Source of the DNA: JAGVSR01 sp033765145
GTDB taxonomy: Bacteria; Pseudomonadota; Alphaproteobacteria; Rhizobiales; Hyphomicrobiaceae
NCBI GenBank assembly: GCA_033765145.1
Contig: JANRIH010000009.1
Location: 62,001 to 126,000 of the forward strand
Direction of reading: 5' to 3'
DNA: 64,000 nucleotides
The notes below the pieces were generated by a model. It searched no databases and was not told where the DNA came from. It worked only from the letters and a program-made list of their open reading frames with translations. The translations under genes were made by a program, and so were the position numbers. Below are positions 1 to 8,563 of the stretch, one piece after another. Within the stretch, counting starts at the first letter, position 1; each line of letters begins with the position of its first letter.

Positions 1-381
1 ACGCGCGGTCTCGATCAGGCGCTCGACCTCGGCGACGGAGAGCGTGCGGGGCAAGCGGCGGCCTTTCTTCGGGGCTGCGGCGCCGCGCGTGGGGTCCTCG
101 GAGACAATGCCTTCGCCTTCGAGGAATCGATAGAGCTGGCGGACCGCCGACAAGCGGCGGGCGGACGAGGCCGGCGACATTCCCTCGATCGACAGTCCTG
201 CGACGTAGGCCGAGACGTCGTCGCGCGCCACTTCGGTGAGCGTGCGGGCTCGCTTTGCAAGAAAGCCTTGCCAGTCGCGGAGATCGCGCCCGTAGGCGTC
301 GAGCGTGTTCGCCGCCGCGCCGCGCTCGGCCGACATCATTTCGAGGAATGCTCGGATGTGGCGGCTGTCGTCGCTGGCCAT
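1..381 (-). CDS. xerD: Tyrosine recombinase XerD, N-terminal part (cut by window edge)
   Basis: The minus-strand reading frame has no stop before the left edge and encodes 127 residues beginning MASDDSRHIRAF. It contains the SAM-like core-binding domain typical of XerC/XerD (AYGRDLRDW, then SARRLSAVRQLYRFL, then RGRRLP-like residues before a LSVAEVERLI stretch). The catalytic domain with Arg/His/Tyr residues lies outside the window. XerD resolves chromosome dimers at dif together with XerC. The ATG at 381 is chosen because an in-frame TGA lies 18 bases upstream of it. It is the last gene of a tight run with the two minus-strand genes to its right, only 17 bases after the stop of its neighbour. 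Confidence 0.85.
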   Translation of the reverse strand, partial: MASDDSRHIRAFLEMMSAERGAAANTLDAYGRDLRDWQGFLAKRARTLTEVARDDVSAYVAGLSIEGMSPASSARRLSAVRQLYRFLEGEGIVSEDPTRGAAAPKKGRRLPRTLSVAEVERLIETAR

Positions 382-398
382 GGCGCGCGCGTCCCCGA

Positions 399-2207
399 TC
401 AATTGGTCACGACGCGTGGCCAGGATGCGAACAGGGCTTCGAGCGCCAGCTTGTGGGCATCCGCCGACAGCCCTGCCCGTCGCAGCGCGCGTATGGCGTC
501 ACCGAGCGCGATGATGTGCGCGCCTTCCGCGCCCGTTGGCCCGAGGGTGCGCATCGCGAGCAGGACCGTGCGGCCGAACTCCTTCTTCTTCGATGCGTCG
601 GCGAGTTTGGGCAAGATGCCCGTTTCCGGGAGATAGCCCTTGTCAGGCTGAGGCGTGCGACTGGCGACGTCCCAGAGCGAGATCGGCACCTGGACGTCGA
701 GGGCGTCGAGGACGGTCACGATGCGGTGGAGCGTCACCGGATCAATCCGTCCCTGGACGGCCATTGCCTCGATCGACGGGAGGTCGCGCGCCCGGTCGAT
801 GCCGGGCGTGGGGTCGGCGATATCGGCGAGCGCGCGCCAATGTGCGAAACCTCTACCGGCGCTCGACGAGGTGTCCGGACGGTCCAATCCGCCACCGAAA
901 CCCGCCCAGGCTCTCGCTGCCTCGAAGTTGCCGGCCGCGAGCGACGTTTCGATGGCCGTCTCGGCGAACCAGCCGAGTTCGGGTATGCGCGGAATGGCGG
1001 CGGAGGCCGGGGCCATCATTTCGAGGGCGGGCCAATAGAGCCCACTTCGTTTCGCCTGATCGAGATAGCTGCGGATGAGACGCGCCTTGCGGGCCGGCGT
1101 GCGTTCCGCCTCGGCCGCCTGAAAGAGTGCTGCGCGGGCAAGAGACGTCGCCGGGTCATCGGTGCCGCCCTGTGTCGCCGTCACGGTATCGGGCACGCTC
1201 GCATAGACCTTGGCGAGGTCGGCGGGTGCCATGGAATTGGCGGCCGTCGCGGCCTCCGCCGCCAGAACGCGCGCCGTTTCCGGTGTGTCCGGCGCGCGGG
1301 CCAGTAACGCCAACAGCGCGGGTGACGCATTCGGAAGTGCAGCGTTCGCGTCGGCGGCGCGGGCGATCTCATAGGCGCGCCAATCGAGGACGGTCACGGC
1401 CCCCCCGCCCGATGCCGCCATGGCAGGCTTCGCGCCGGATGCGAAGAGTTCGATCGCATCGAGTCCTGGCGATAACTCCGCCCCGGCTTCCGTCGCGAGT
1501 GCCTTGTGAAGGGCTGCGGCCTCCAGATTGCCAGCTGCTGCCGTACAGATCGCGGAAACGAGAATCGCCTGCCCGCGGAGCCTTGGCGGCAGTTCTTTGA
1601 CAGTAGCGATGATCTCGCGCGCCTTGCGGCATCCCTCGTCCCGGTTGCCGACGGAGAGTTCGATGCGGGCGGTGACGGCGGCGAGAACCGAATCCTGCGA
1701 CGTTGCCGATCGCGACCGAACGAGAGTGACGGCCTCATCGAGCAGGCCGGCACGATCCAAAACCTCCGCGCGAAGCGCGTCGAAAGCGGCCGCAGCGGCG
1801 TTGCCGGACGGAGGGGGCGCGTTCGACGTCAGAAGACGCTCGAAAAGGGCGTGGAGGGCCTCAGAGCGGGGCGGCAGTTCGATCGCGCCCAGCAATTCCT
1901 CGATCTCGGCCACGGACATGCTGCCCCAGATTTCGAGCGGCAGACCGGACCCGTCGTTCGACAGGACCGGGGCCAGGTCTTCGCGCACGACGCCTTCGGC
2001 ACCGGCATCGAAGCCTCGGGTCCGATCGGTGTCAGGGCGTTCGGGGGGCGGGGAATAGGCGTCGCCGGCCACCAGTTGGATCGCGAATTTCGGTGGAGCG
2101 GCTCGCGGCGGGGTGTCGGCTTTCGCGGTCGGCGTCAAGGCCGAAAGGGTCAGGACCGCTGCCAGGATCCTTGTCAGCCGCGGTTTGGGCTCGGTCGCGC
2201 GGGGCAT
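399..2207 (-). CDS. Exported alanine-rich helical-repeat protein of unknown function
   Basis: This 602-residue protein starts with a basic N-terminus and a hydrophobic signal peptide (LTRILAAVLTLSALTPTAKA), so it is probably periplasmic. The mature part is almost entirely alpha-helical and alanine-rich, with pairs of helices of about 35-40 residues that resemble degenerate TPR/SEL1 solenoids. I see no catalytic motif. The start at 2207 is preferred over an upstream ATG because it places the signal peptide at the N-terminus and lies 7 bases after the stop of the 51-residue membrane protein gene. Placement directly before xerD makes an operon likely, but a role in dimer resolution is not implied. 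Confidence 0.75.
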   Translation of the reverse strand: MPRATEPKPRLTRILAAVLTLSALTPTAKADTPPRAAPPKFAIQLVAGDAYSPPPERPDTDRTRGFDAGAEGVVREDLAPVLSNDGSGLPLEIWGSMSVAEIEELLGAIELPPRSEALHALFERLLTSNAPPPSGNAAAAAFDALRAEVLDRAGLLDEAVTLVRSRSATSQDSVLAAVTARIELSVGNRDEGCRKAREIIATVKELPPRLRGQAILVSAICTAAAGNLEAAALHKALATEAGAELSPGLDAIELFASGAKPAMAASGGGAVTVLDWRAYEIARAADANAALPNASPALLALLARAPDTPETARVLAAEAATAANSMAPADLAKVYASVPDTVTATQGGTDDPATSLARAALFQAAEAERTPARKARLIRSYLDQAKRSGLYWPALEMMAPASAAIPRIPELGWFAETAIETSLAAGNFEAARAWAGFGGGLDRPDTSSSAGRGFAHWRALADIADPTPGIDRARDLPSIEAMAVQGRIDPVTLHRIVTVLDALDVQVPISLWDVASRTPQPDKGYLPETGILPKLADASKKKEFGRTVLLAMRTLGPTGAEGAHIIALGDAIRALRRAGLSADAHKLALEALFASWPRVVTN

Positions 2208-2214
2208 GTGGATT

Positions 2215-2370
2215 TCAGTCGGCGATATCTTTGCGAATCTTGACGTTAGGCACGACGTAAGCCTCCTCCTGTGGGACCGGCTCGTACTGGGTCGCGAGGA
2301 CGTAGAGGCCGCCATATACGGCCGCCGTCACGACGCCAATCACGAACAGGAAGCGGACAAGACTAGGCAT
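2215..2370 (-). CDS. Small single-TM protein, 51 aa
   Basis: A 51-residue frame begins MPSLVRFLFVIGVVTAAVYG and ends with a charged tail (KIRKDIAD). Residues 5-26 form one transmembrane helix; the rest is a short soluble tail rich in Pro, Glu and Val. Its stop is 7 bases before the start of the exported repeat protein, so the two are probably co-transcribed with xerD. The function is unknown. Support for it being a real gene comes from the coherent TM-plus-tail composition and tight spacing rather than from any recognised domain. Confidence 0.65.
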   Translation of the reverse strand: MPSLVRFLFVIGVVTAAVYGGLYVLATQYEPVPQEEAYVVPNVKIRKDIAD

Positions 2371-2623
2371 TCGTCATCGGTCCCCGGCTCTCATCCCAGC
2401 GTCATCGCTCTGTGGCGGGCGTTCAGGGCGCCATTATGACTCGAACCGCCATGCCCTGGCCCGCTCAAACCTATACTTCGGCCGGGCGAACGGTTACATC
2501 GGGTCCTTGGAGTTGTTTCCCGGCGACGGCGATGCCTTGAGCAGCGCCGGCAGCAGGGCGCACCATGTCTTGGCGCCATTCACAGCCTCGCATGATTCGG
2601 CCGTTCCCCCGTGTCGAGACACC

Positions 2624-3265
2624 ATGGACACCAACCGAGACCAGGTCATGATCGATCGCGTTAGGCACCACCTGGGGCCGCGCTCGATCGTGCTGGTCGG
2701 GCTCATGGGATGCGGAAAGTCTTCGGTCGGGCGGCGACTGGCGGCGCGGCTCGGGCTCACGTTCGTCGATACGGACGAAGAGATCGAGCGGGTCGCAGCG
2801 AAGTCCATTACCGAAATCTTCGAGGACCATGGTGAGCCCTATTTTCGCGACGGGGAGCGCCGCGTGATCGCGCGTCTTCTCAGTTCCGGTCCGCAGGTCC
2901 TGGCGACGGGTGGCGGCGCCTTCATTGCGCCCGATACGCGCGCGGCGATCCGGGAACGGGGCGTTTCGATCTGGCTCAGGGCCGAACTGCCGGTCTTGAT
3001 GCGGCGTGTGATGAAGCGCGACAACCGCCCGCTTTTGAAGAAGGGTGATCCCGAGGCGGTGATGCGCGACCTCATGGCCGCCCGGTATCCGATCTATTCG
3101 GAGGCCGACCTCACCGTCGAAAGCCGCGATGTCCCCCACGAGGTGATCGTCAGCGAGGTGCTCGCCTCGCTCGACCGACACCTGTCGCGCGCGGCTGCCA
3201 CATCCGACCCAAACGGGCCGCCAGGGACCGCTCCGGAGCCCGCCACCGCCACGACCGATGTCTGA
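2624..3265 (+). CDS. aroK: Shikimate kinase AroK
   Basis: This cytoplasmic enzyme phosphorylates shikimate to shikimate 3-phosphate in aromatic amino acid synthesis. The 213-residue protein has the P-loop GLMGCGKS at about residues 26-33, the shikimate-binding DTDEEIE stretch, the RDGERRVI helix and the GGGAF loop of the family. The start at ATG 2624 gives a normal N-terminus; an upstream ATG at 2507 would add about 39 low-complexity residues. The C-terminal 20 residues (Pro/Ala/Thr-rich) extend past the usual fold. It is followed 27 bases later by aroB, so the two are co-transcribed. Confidence 0.95.
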   Translation: MDTNRDQVMIDRVRHHLGPRSIVLVGLMGCGKSSVGRRLAARLGLTFVDTDEEIERVAAKSITEIFEDHGEPYFRDGERRVIARLLSSGPQVLATGGGAFIAPDTRAAIRERGVSIWLRAELPVLMRRVMKRDNRPLLKKGDPEAVMRDLMAARYPIYSEADLTVESRDVPHEVIVSEVLASLDRHLSRAAATSDPNGPPGTAPEPATATTDV

Positions 3266-3292
3266 CGCCTGTTCGCTCGATCCAAGGACCCC

Positions 3293-4450
3293 ATGCCGAC
3301 ACTCGTCCATTCCATGACGGCCAGTTCCCGTGCGCTGGCGACCGTTCCCGTTTCGCTCGCCGAACGGAGCTACGAGGTCTTGATCGGACCGGGCCTCCTG
3401 TCCGACGCTGGGCGGCTCATCGCCACGTACCTCGGAAAAGGACGATGCGGGATCGTGACCGACGAGAATGTCGCGAAGCACCATTTGGCCGCGCTTGAGG
3501 CCGCACTGCGCGCCGAAAATCGCCTCGTTGGTTCGATCATCTTGCCGCCGGGCGAGGCGACCAAGAGTTTCGCGGCGCTCGGGCCCTTGTCGGAACGGCT
3601 TCTGGAAATGGGGCTCGAACGAGGAGATTTCGTCGTGGCTTTCGGCGGCGGTGTCATTGGGGACCTTGCCGGGTTCGCAGCCGGCATCCTGAGGCGGGGC
3701 GTCAGGTTCGTGCAGATCCCGACCACGCTGCTCGCGCAAGTGGATAGTTCGGTCGGCGGAAAAACGGGCATCAACACGCGGCAGGGGAAGAACCTGATCG
3801 GCGTTTTCCACCAGCCGAGCCTCGTCGTCGCGGACACCGATACGCTGAAGACACTTCCGGCCCGGGAGATGCGCGCCGGCTATGCCGAGGTCGCGAAGTA
3901 TGGCCTTCTCGGCGACGCCGAATTTTTCGCGTGGCTCGAGGAGAACGTGACGGGTGTCCTCGCCCACGACATCGCGCCGCTGACGCGCGCCATCGAGACG
4001 AGCGTCAAGGCCAAGGCGGCCATCGTCGCGCGCGACGAACTCGAAACGGGTGATCGTGCGCTCTTGAACCTCGGTCACACATTCGGCCATGCGCTCGAGG
4101 CGTTCACGGGCTACTCCGACCGGCTTCTTCACGGCGAAGGCGTTGCGATCGGCATGGCACAGGCGTTCCGGTTCTCCGCGGCCCTCGGACTCGTCGCGCG
4201 TGGGGTGGCGGATCGGGTCGAGGCGCATCTCAGGGCGGCAGGCCTGCCGACGCTGATCAGCGATATTCCAGGACCGCGTCCCTCGTCGGACGCGCTGGTC
4301 AAACTCATGGGTCAGGACAAGAAGGTCCGCGACGGCGCGCTGACGTTCATTCTCGTGCGCGGGATCGGTCAGGCGTTCGTCGAGCGCGGCGTGGATGCCG
4401 GGCAGGTCAAGGCCTTCCTCGACGCCGAACTTGCCGCGGACGCCGGTTGA
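3293..4450 (+). CDS. aroB: 3-dehydroquinate synthase AroB
   Basis: AroB converts DAHP to 3-dehydroquinate, the second step of the shikimate pathway, using NAD and a divalent metal. The 385-residue protein has the NAD-binding GGGVIGDLAGF segment (about residues 118-128), the PTTLLAQVDSSVGGKTG active-site segment and the metal-binding LGHTFGHALE motif. The start used is 3293; ATG 3314 (MTASSRAL) is also possible. It lies 27 bases after aroK, an arrangement common in Alphaproteobacteria. Confidence 0.95.
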   Translation: MPTLVHSMTASSRALATVPVSLAERSYEVLIGPGLLSDAGRLIATYLGKGRCGIVTDENVAKHHLAALEAALRAENRLVGSIILPPGEATKSFAALGPLSERLLEMGLERGDFVVAFGGGVIGDLAGFAAGILRRGVRFVQIPTTLLAQVDSSVGGKTGINTRQGKNLIGVFHQPSLVVADTDTLKTLPAREMRAGYAEVAKYGLLGDAEFFAWLEENVTGVLAHDIAPLTRAIETSVKAKAAIVARDELETGDRALLNLGHTFGHALEAFTGYSDRLLHGEGVAIGMAQAFRFSAALGLVARGVADRVEAHLRAAGLPTLISDIPGPRPSSDALVKLMGQDKKVRDGALTFILVRGIGQAFVERGVDAGQVKAFLDAELAADAG

Positions 4451-4569
4451 TCGCGCAACCGACTGAGGTTTTTGCCGTGTCCGGGCGGCGATCCGTTCGC
4501 GCCCGCGCGGTCCGTTGACGAATTTCCGCTATACTGGCCTCGCTCAACACTCAACTTCGGCCAGACGCC

Positions 4570-5907
4570 ATGTCTTTCGAAATTGCCGTCACGCTCGTGA
4601 CGATCGTCCTCCTCATCGCGCTCTCCGCATTCTTCAATGGGTCGGAAACGGCGCTGACGGCCCACTCACGGGCCCGCCTGCATGCGCTCGAGCAGGAGGG
4701 CGACGTCCGTGCCGCCACGGTCAACCGGCTGCTCGGATCGCCCGAGAAGATGATCGGGGCCATTCTCATCGGGAACACGCTCGTCGATGTGCTCGCGGCC
4801 GCGCTGGCATCGGGACTTGCCGTGATGCTCGTCGGCGACATCGGCGTCGTCTACGCGACCGTGGCGATGACGTTGCTTATCGTCGTGTTCGGCGCGGTTC
4901 TGCCAAAGACCTACGCGCTCGCCTACTCCGATCGGATGGCCCTCTTCGTCTCGCCGATCATGCATGTCATCGTGACGGCGCTCTCACCGATCACGAAGTC
5001 GCTCGAAGTCGTCGTCCGGCTGCTCCTCAAGCTCACGCCGTCCACCAAGGACGACGCGGCGAACATCCTCGCCGCTCACGAGGAAATTCGCGGCACCATC
5101 GATCTGCAGGCGAAAGAAGGGACCGTTCAGCGCCACGATGCCGACATGCTCGGCGGTGTGCTCGATCTCCGGGACCTGCAGGTCGCGGACATCATGATCC
5201 ATCGGACGAAGATGGATACCCTTTCGGTCGACGAGGATCCCGAGCGGATCGTCGAGGAAATCCTGAAATCCCAGTTCACGCGCATCCCGCTCTGGAAGGA
5301 CGAGCCCGAGAACATCGTGGCGATCCTTCACACCAAGGACATGCTGACGGCACTCGGCCGGGCCGGGTGGGATGCGGCACAGCTCGACATCATGAGCTTC
5401 GCTCAGGCGCCGTGGTTCGTGCCGGACACCACGACATTGAAAGCGCAACTCAATCAGTTCCTGAAGCGCAAGGCGCAGATGGCGCTCGTCGTCGATGAAT
5501 ACGGCGAAGTCCAAGGCCTCATCACGCTCGAGGATATCCTCGAAGAGATCGTCGGGCAGATCACCGACGAGCACGACACGCAGGAAGCCAGCATCCGCCC
5601 GCAGGCGGACGGCACGGTCAATGTCGACGGCACCGTGACGATCCGCGATCTCAATCGGCAGATGGACTGGGATTTGCCGGAGGACGACGCGACGACGATC
5701 GCTGGTCTCGTCATTCACGAGGCGCAGACAATCCCCGAGCCGGGTCAGGTTTTCACCTTCCACAGCTACCGGTTCGAGATCCTGCGCCGCTCGAGGAACA
5801 AGATCGTGGCCATCCGTCTCAAGAAGCTCGATGGGAATGGCCTGCCATCCTCGGAAACGGGCATGTCCACGCGCGTTCCGGCCAAGTCGTCTACGGGCCG
5901 CTCATAG
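4570..5907 (+). CDS. CNNM/CBS-domain membrane protein, HlyC/CorC family
   Basis: This 445-residue membrane protein has an N-terminal DUF21 (CNNM) transmembrane domain (about residues 5-185, starting with a hydrophobic helix and the FFNGSETAL motif), a pair of CBS domains (about 200-330, with the MIHRTKMDTL and LVVDEYGEVQGLITLEDILEE signatures) and a C-terminal CorC/HlyC domain (about 345-430). Family members are linked to Mg2+/Co2+ efflux or homeostasis; the exact ion cannot be read from sequence. It follows aroB after 119 bases. Its stop codon overlaps the stop region of the convergent regulator gene on the other strand by 6 bases. Confidence 0.9.
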   Translation: MSFEIAVTLVTIVLLIALSAFFNGSETALTAHSRARLHALEQEGDVRAATVNRLLGSPEKMIGAILIGNTLVDVLAAALASGLAVMLVGDIGVVYATVAMTLLIVVFGAVLPKTYALAYSDRMALFVSPIMHVIVTALSPITKSLEVVVRLLLKLTPSTKDDAANILAAHEEIRGTIDLQAKEGTVQRHDADMLGGVLDLRDLQVADIMIHRTKMDTLSVDEDPERIVEEILKSQFTRIPLWKDEPENIVAILHTKDMLTALGRAGWDAAQLDIMSFAQAPWFVPDTTTLKAQLNQFLKRKAQMALVVDEYGEVQGLITLEDILEEIVGQITDEHDTQEASIRPQADGTVNVDGTVTIRDLNRQMDWDLPEDDATTIAGLVIHEAQTIPEPGQVFTFHSYRFEILRRSRNKIVAIRLKKLDGNGLPSSETGMSTRVPAKSSTGRS

Positions 5908-6711
5908 TCCCAGAAGAACCGCGAACGGCTCGTCGAGTGTGCGGCCGAGAAGCTGGCGATAGCGTGCGAACCGCGGCGTGCCGGGCGAAAATCGTCCGAA
6001 GTTCTCGGGCGTGGGCTTCTTGATCGGCGAGAGGACGATCGGCACCGCGGCCGGCGTCAATTGCGCGCCGCGGCCTGAAAAGAGCGTCGCCAGCACGCCG
6101 TGCATGTCGCCGTCGCGGGTCGGTCGCGCAAGGATCGCGAGACGATGCTGTCCGTGCCGGTTCGTGACGAGATAAATGTGCCCGGTCTGGTTAGGCATCG
6201 AGACCCAGCCGAGCTGGGTATAGGCCTTGTCGACGCGCTCGCTCTCGCGGAAGGAGAGGCATCCGTGTTCGCCATCCCAGGTGATGTCGGTCCTATAGGC
6301 CGAGATGGCCGATCGCTCGCCGAACGACGGGATCAGCGTCAGGTAGGCGCCTTCGAGCCAGGCCACGGAGGGGCGTGCGTAGTTCCCGAGTTCGTCGGGA
6401 GCGACGACCGGGGGGGCGGCTGCCGGGGACACGTGCCCGGACGCGACCGTTCTTCCGACGGCATGTGCGTGTTCGGAATTGCCGGCGTCAAAACAACGGA
6501 GCTTCATTCCAAGCGCATCTTCAAGGCGGACGACGGTCGCCAACGTGAGGCTCCGCCGTCCCGAGAGCACTTTCTCCAGCGTCGAAATCGAGATCCGCGC
6601 TGCGTCGGCGAGCGCCTGGCGGGACATGCGCCTGCGGGCCAGCGCCTCGCGGATTTTGGCGATGATCGCCGTCGCGTCCGCCGAGGTGAGGTTGTGGTCC
6701 TTGACAGCCAT
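5902..6711 (-). CDS. XRE-type helix-turn-helix regulator with unknown C-terminal domain
   Basis: The 269-residue protein has an N-terminal HTH_XRE domain (about residues 10-70; SRQALADAARISISTLEKVLSG is the recognition region) and a C-terminal domain of about 150 residues that I do not recognise. The C-terminal part has beta-strand character (HIYLVTNRHGQHRLAILARP) and may be a sensor. The start at 6711 is chosen because it places the HTH at the N-terminus; longer in-frame extensions are low-complexity. It is transcribed away from ydcF and converges on the CorC-like gene with a 6-base overlap. Confidence 0.8.
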   Translation of the reverse strand: MAVKDHNLTSADATAIIAKIREALARRRMSRQALADAARISISTLEKVLSGRRSLTLATVVRLEDALGMKLRCFDAGNSEHAHAVGRTVASGHVSPAAAPPVVAPDELGNYARPSVAWLEGAYLTLIPSFGERSAISAYRTDITWDGEHGCLSFRESERVDKAYTQLGWVSMPNQTGHIYLVTNRHGQHRLAILARPTRDGDMHGVLATLFSGRGAQLTPAAVPIVLSPIKKPTPENFGRFSPGTPRFARYRQLLGRTLDEPFAVLLGL

Positions 6712-6974
6712 GGGCAAGGCTCCGCCAGTGATCCCGCCGGGCCTCACATATCCGCACACGATGCCGGGAGCAAGGCAGCTCATCGATCGGTCGGGCGGCC
6801 GACGTGCCCGAACGGCACACGGGCCGTCGAGCGGGCCGTCGAGCGGGGCGGTGCGCTTCTCGGACGCTCCGTGCTGGTTCCCGTCGTCACACGTCGCGTC
6901 ACAAGACTGGCAAATTCGGTCAGTTTCGTGTGTAAGCGTGCCGCGTGAGGAGCAGGGAACACGAACGGCGAGCG

Positions 6975-7634
6975 ATGCCCCGTGTCTTGAGGACAATCGT
7001 CATTGTCTTGGCGGCGGCAGGCCTGCTGTTCGTCGTCGGGTTTCTGTTGTTCGCGATCAACGTGCTCTCCGATCCCACGGAGGCCCGGGTAAAGGCCGAC
7101 GCCATCGTTGTTCTGACCGGCGGCGAGCAGCGCATCCGCGCCGGCGTCGAACTCCTGGCGAACGGCCAGGGGCAGCGGCTGCTCATTTCAGGTGTCAATG
7201 AGAAGACATCGGCGCGTGATCTCGTCCGCGCCACGGGCGTCGACGGCGAGCGCTTCGCCTGCTGTGTCGATCTCGGCTACACCGCGCTCAACACGGTCGG
7301 CAACGCCAAGGAAATCCGAACCTGGGCCGAGGCGCGACAGTACAAGAGCCTTATCGTCGTGACCTCCAGTTATCACATGCCGCGCAGCCTCATCGAACTG
7401 AGGCGCCTCCTGCCGGGGTTCCGCCTCATCCCTCACGCCGTCTCACCGCGTTCGCCGTCATCGCATCCGCTCTGGTGGGTCGACTGGTGGACCTGGCGCG
7501 TCATGCTGTCGGAGTATGTCAAGCTCATCCCGGCCGTGGCGCGCTACGGCGTCGATGTCGGGCGCCGGTCGATCGGACTTGCGCGAATGGCGTGCGGCGT
7601 CGATGGCGTCCGCGACGGCGCGCAAACCGTCTGA
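6975..7634 (+). CDS. YdcF family (DUF218) membrane-anchored protein
   Basis: The 219-residue protein has one N-terminal transmembrane helix (about residues 4-30) followed by a DUF218 domain with the ADAIVVLTGGEQRI start motif, the ...TALNTVGNAKE segment and SSYHMPRS near the end. Members include SanA/ElyC/YdcF, linked to envelope or cell-wall processes; the reaction is not established for most of them. A GTG at 6945 would add 10 residues. It precedes plsC by 96 bases. In many Hyphomicrobiales this pair follows ftsEX, which is not present here: a divergent regulator is found instead. Confidence 0.85.
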   Translation: MPRVLRTIVIVLAAAGLLFVVGFLLFAINVLSDPTEARVKADAIVVLTGGEQRIRAGVELLANGQGQRLLISGVNEKTSARDLVRATGVDGERFACCVDLGYTALNTVGNAKEIRTWAEARQYKSLIVVTSSYHMPRSLIELRRLLPGFRLIPHAVSPRSPSSHPLWWVDWWTWRVMLSEYVKLIPAVARYGVDVGRRSIGLARMACGVDGVRDGAQTV

Positions 7635-7730
7635 TACCAATCGGCACGTTCTTATCGCCTCACTCCATCGCCCTGCCCTCGCCACGCTCCAGGCCGGGTT
7701 ACTCTCTGGGCTCCTGGCCGGACTTCCCTC

Positions 7731-8486
7731 ATGCTGCGCTCGATCCTGTTCGCCATCGCGTTCTATGTCGTCACCGCGCTCTACCTGATCTTACTTTCCT
7801 GGCTCCTTCTGGCGCCCAGAAGCTGGGCCATGGCCGGGCTCAAATTTCATTCCCGGACCGTGGTGTGGCTGCTCGACATGATCCTCGGCCTCAGGATGGA
7901 GGTTCGCGGACAGGACAAGCTGCCGGCGGGTCCGGCGCTCATCGTCGCGAAGCATCAAAGCGCTTGGGACACGATTGCGCTCATCCCGCTCTTTGGCGAC
8001 GTCGCCATCGTGATGAAGGACGAATTGAAATGGATCCCGCTCTATGGGTGGTTCTGCGTGAAGTTCGCCCACATTCTCGTCAAGCGCGACCGCGCGGCGG
8101 CCGCCTTGAAGACGATGGTCGCGGACGCCAAGGCGCGCGTGGCCGACGGGCGCGAGGTCTTGATCTTTCCCGAAGGAACGCGCCAGGCACCGGGTGCCGC
8201 GCCCGACTACAAGCCCGGCTATCTCGCGCTCTACGACGCGCTCGGCGTGCCGCTCGTGCCGATGGCGCTCAATTCGGGCCTCTTCTGGCCGCGGCGGCGG
8301 ATGGCAAGGTATCCAGGCACGGTCGTTGTCGAGTTTCTCGATCCGGTGCCGCCCGGAGAACCGCGCAAGGCCGTCAAGGTGAAGGTGGAGGCGGCCATCG
8401 AGGCGGCGACGGCACGGCTGGTCGCGGAAGCTTTGAGCGGGCCCAATGCACCGCCGACGCCGGCCGCGAGATCGGAACATAAGTAA
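7731..8486 (+). CDS. plsC: 1-acyl-sn-glycerol-3-phosphate acyltransferase PlsC
   Basis: This inner-membrane enzyme acylates lysophosphatidic acid to phosphatidic acid, the precursor of all glycerophospholipids. The 251-residue protein has an N-terminal membrane segment (about residues 5-28), the catalytic HX4D motif (H75...D80 in KHQSAWD) and the substrate-binding FPEGTR motif near residue 145. The length is normal for the family. It follows the YdcF gene and lies 77 bases before nrdJ, which has its own promoter. Confidence 0.92.
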   Translation: MLRSILFAIAFYVVTALYLILLSWLLLAPRSWAMAGLKFHSRTVVWLLDMILGLRMEVRGQDKLPAGPALIVAKHQSAWDTIALIPLFGDVAIVMKDELKWIPLYGWFCVKFAHILVKRDRAAAALKTMVADAKARVADGREVLIFPEGTRQAPGAAPDYKPGYLALYDALGVPLVPMALNSGLFWPRRRMARYPGTVVVEFLDPVPPGEPRKAVKVKVEAAIEAATARLVAEALSGPNAPPTPAARSEHK

Positions 8487-8505
8487 AACATATTGAGAAC
8501 ATTCG

Positions 8506-8534
8506 TTGACTCTCGGGTGGCGTTGTCCTATATT
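8506..8534 (+). promoter_or_regulatory. Sigma-70-type promoter of nrdJ
   Basis: TTGACT (8506-8511) and TATATT (8529-8534) are separated by exactly 17 bases in the 77-base gap between plsC and nrdJ. Spacing and hexamers fit the vegetative consensus well. The predicted transcription start is near 8541, leaving a leader of about 22 bases, too short for a cobalamin riboswitch. Confidence 0.6.
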
Positions 8535-8563
8535 TCAAAACGTTCACAGGCAGGGTTGCCGAA

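Noticed and set aside
2471..4228. 585-residue open frame on the minus strand opposite aroK-aroB
   Set aside because: It is antisense to two clear enzymes, has Arg/Glu/Asp-rich composition typical of reverse frames in GC-rich DNA and no domain.
8486..8500. LexA-like AAAC-N7-GAAC just upstream of the nrdJ -35
   Set aside because: One half-site departs from the GAAC-N7-GAAC pattern and such near matches occur by chance; no other SOS feature supports it.
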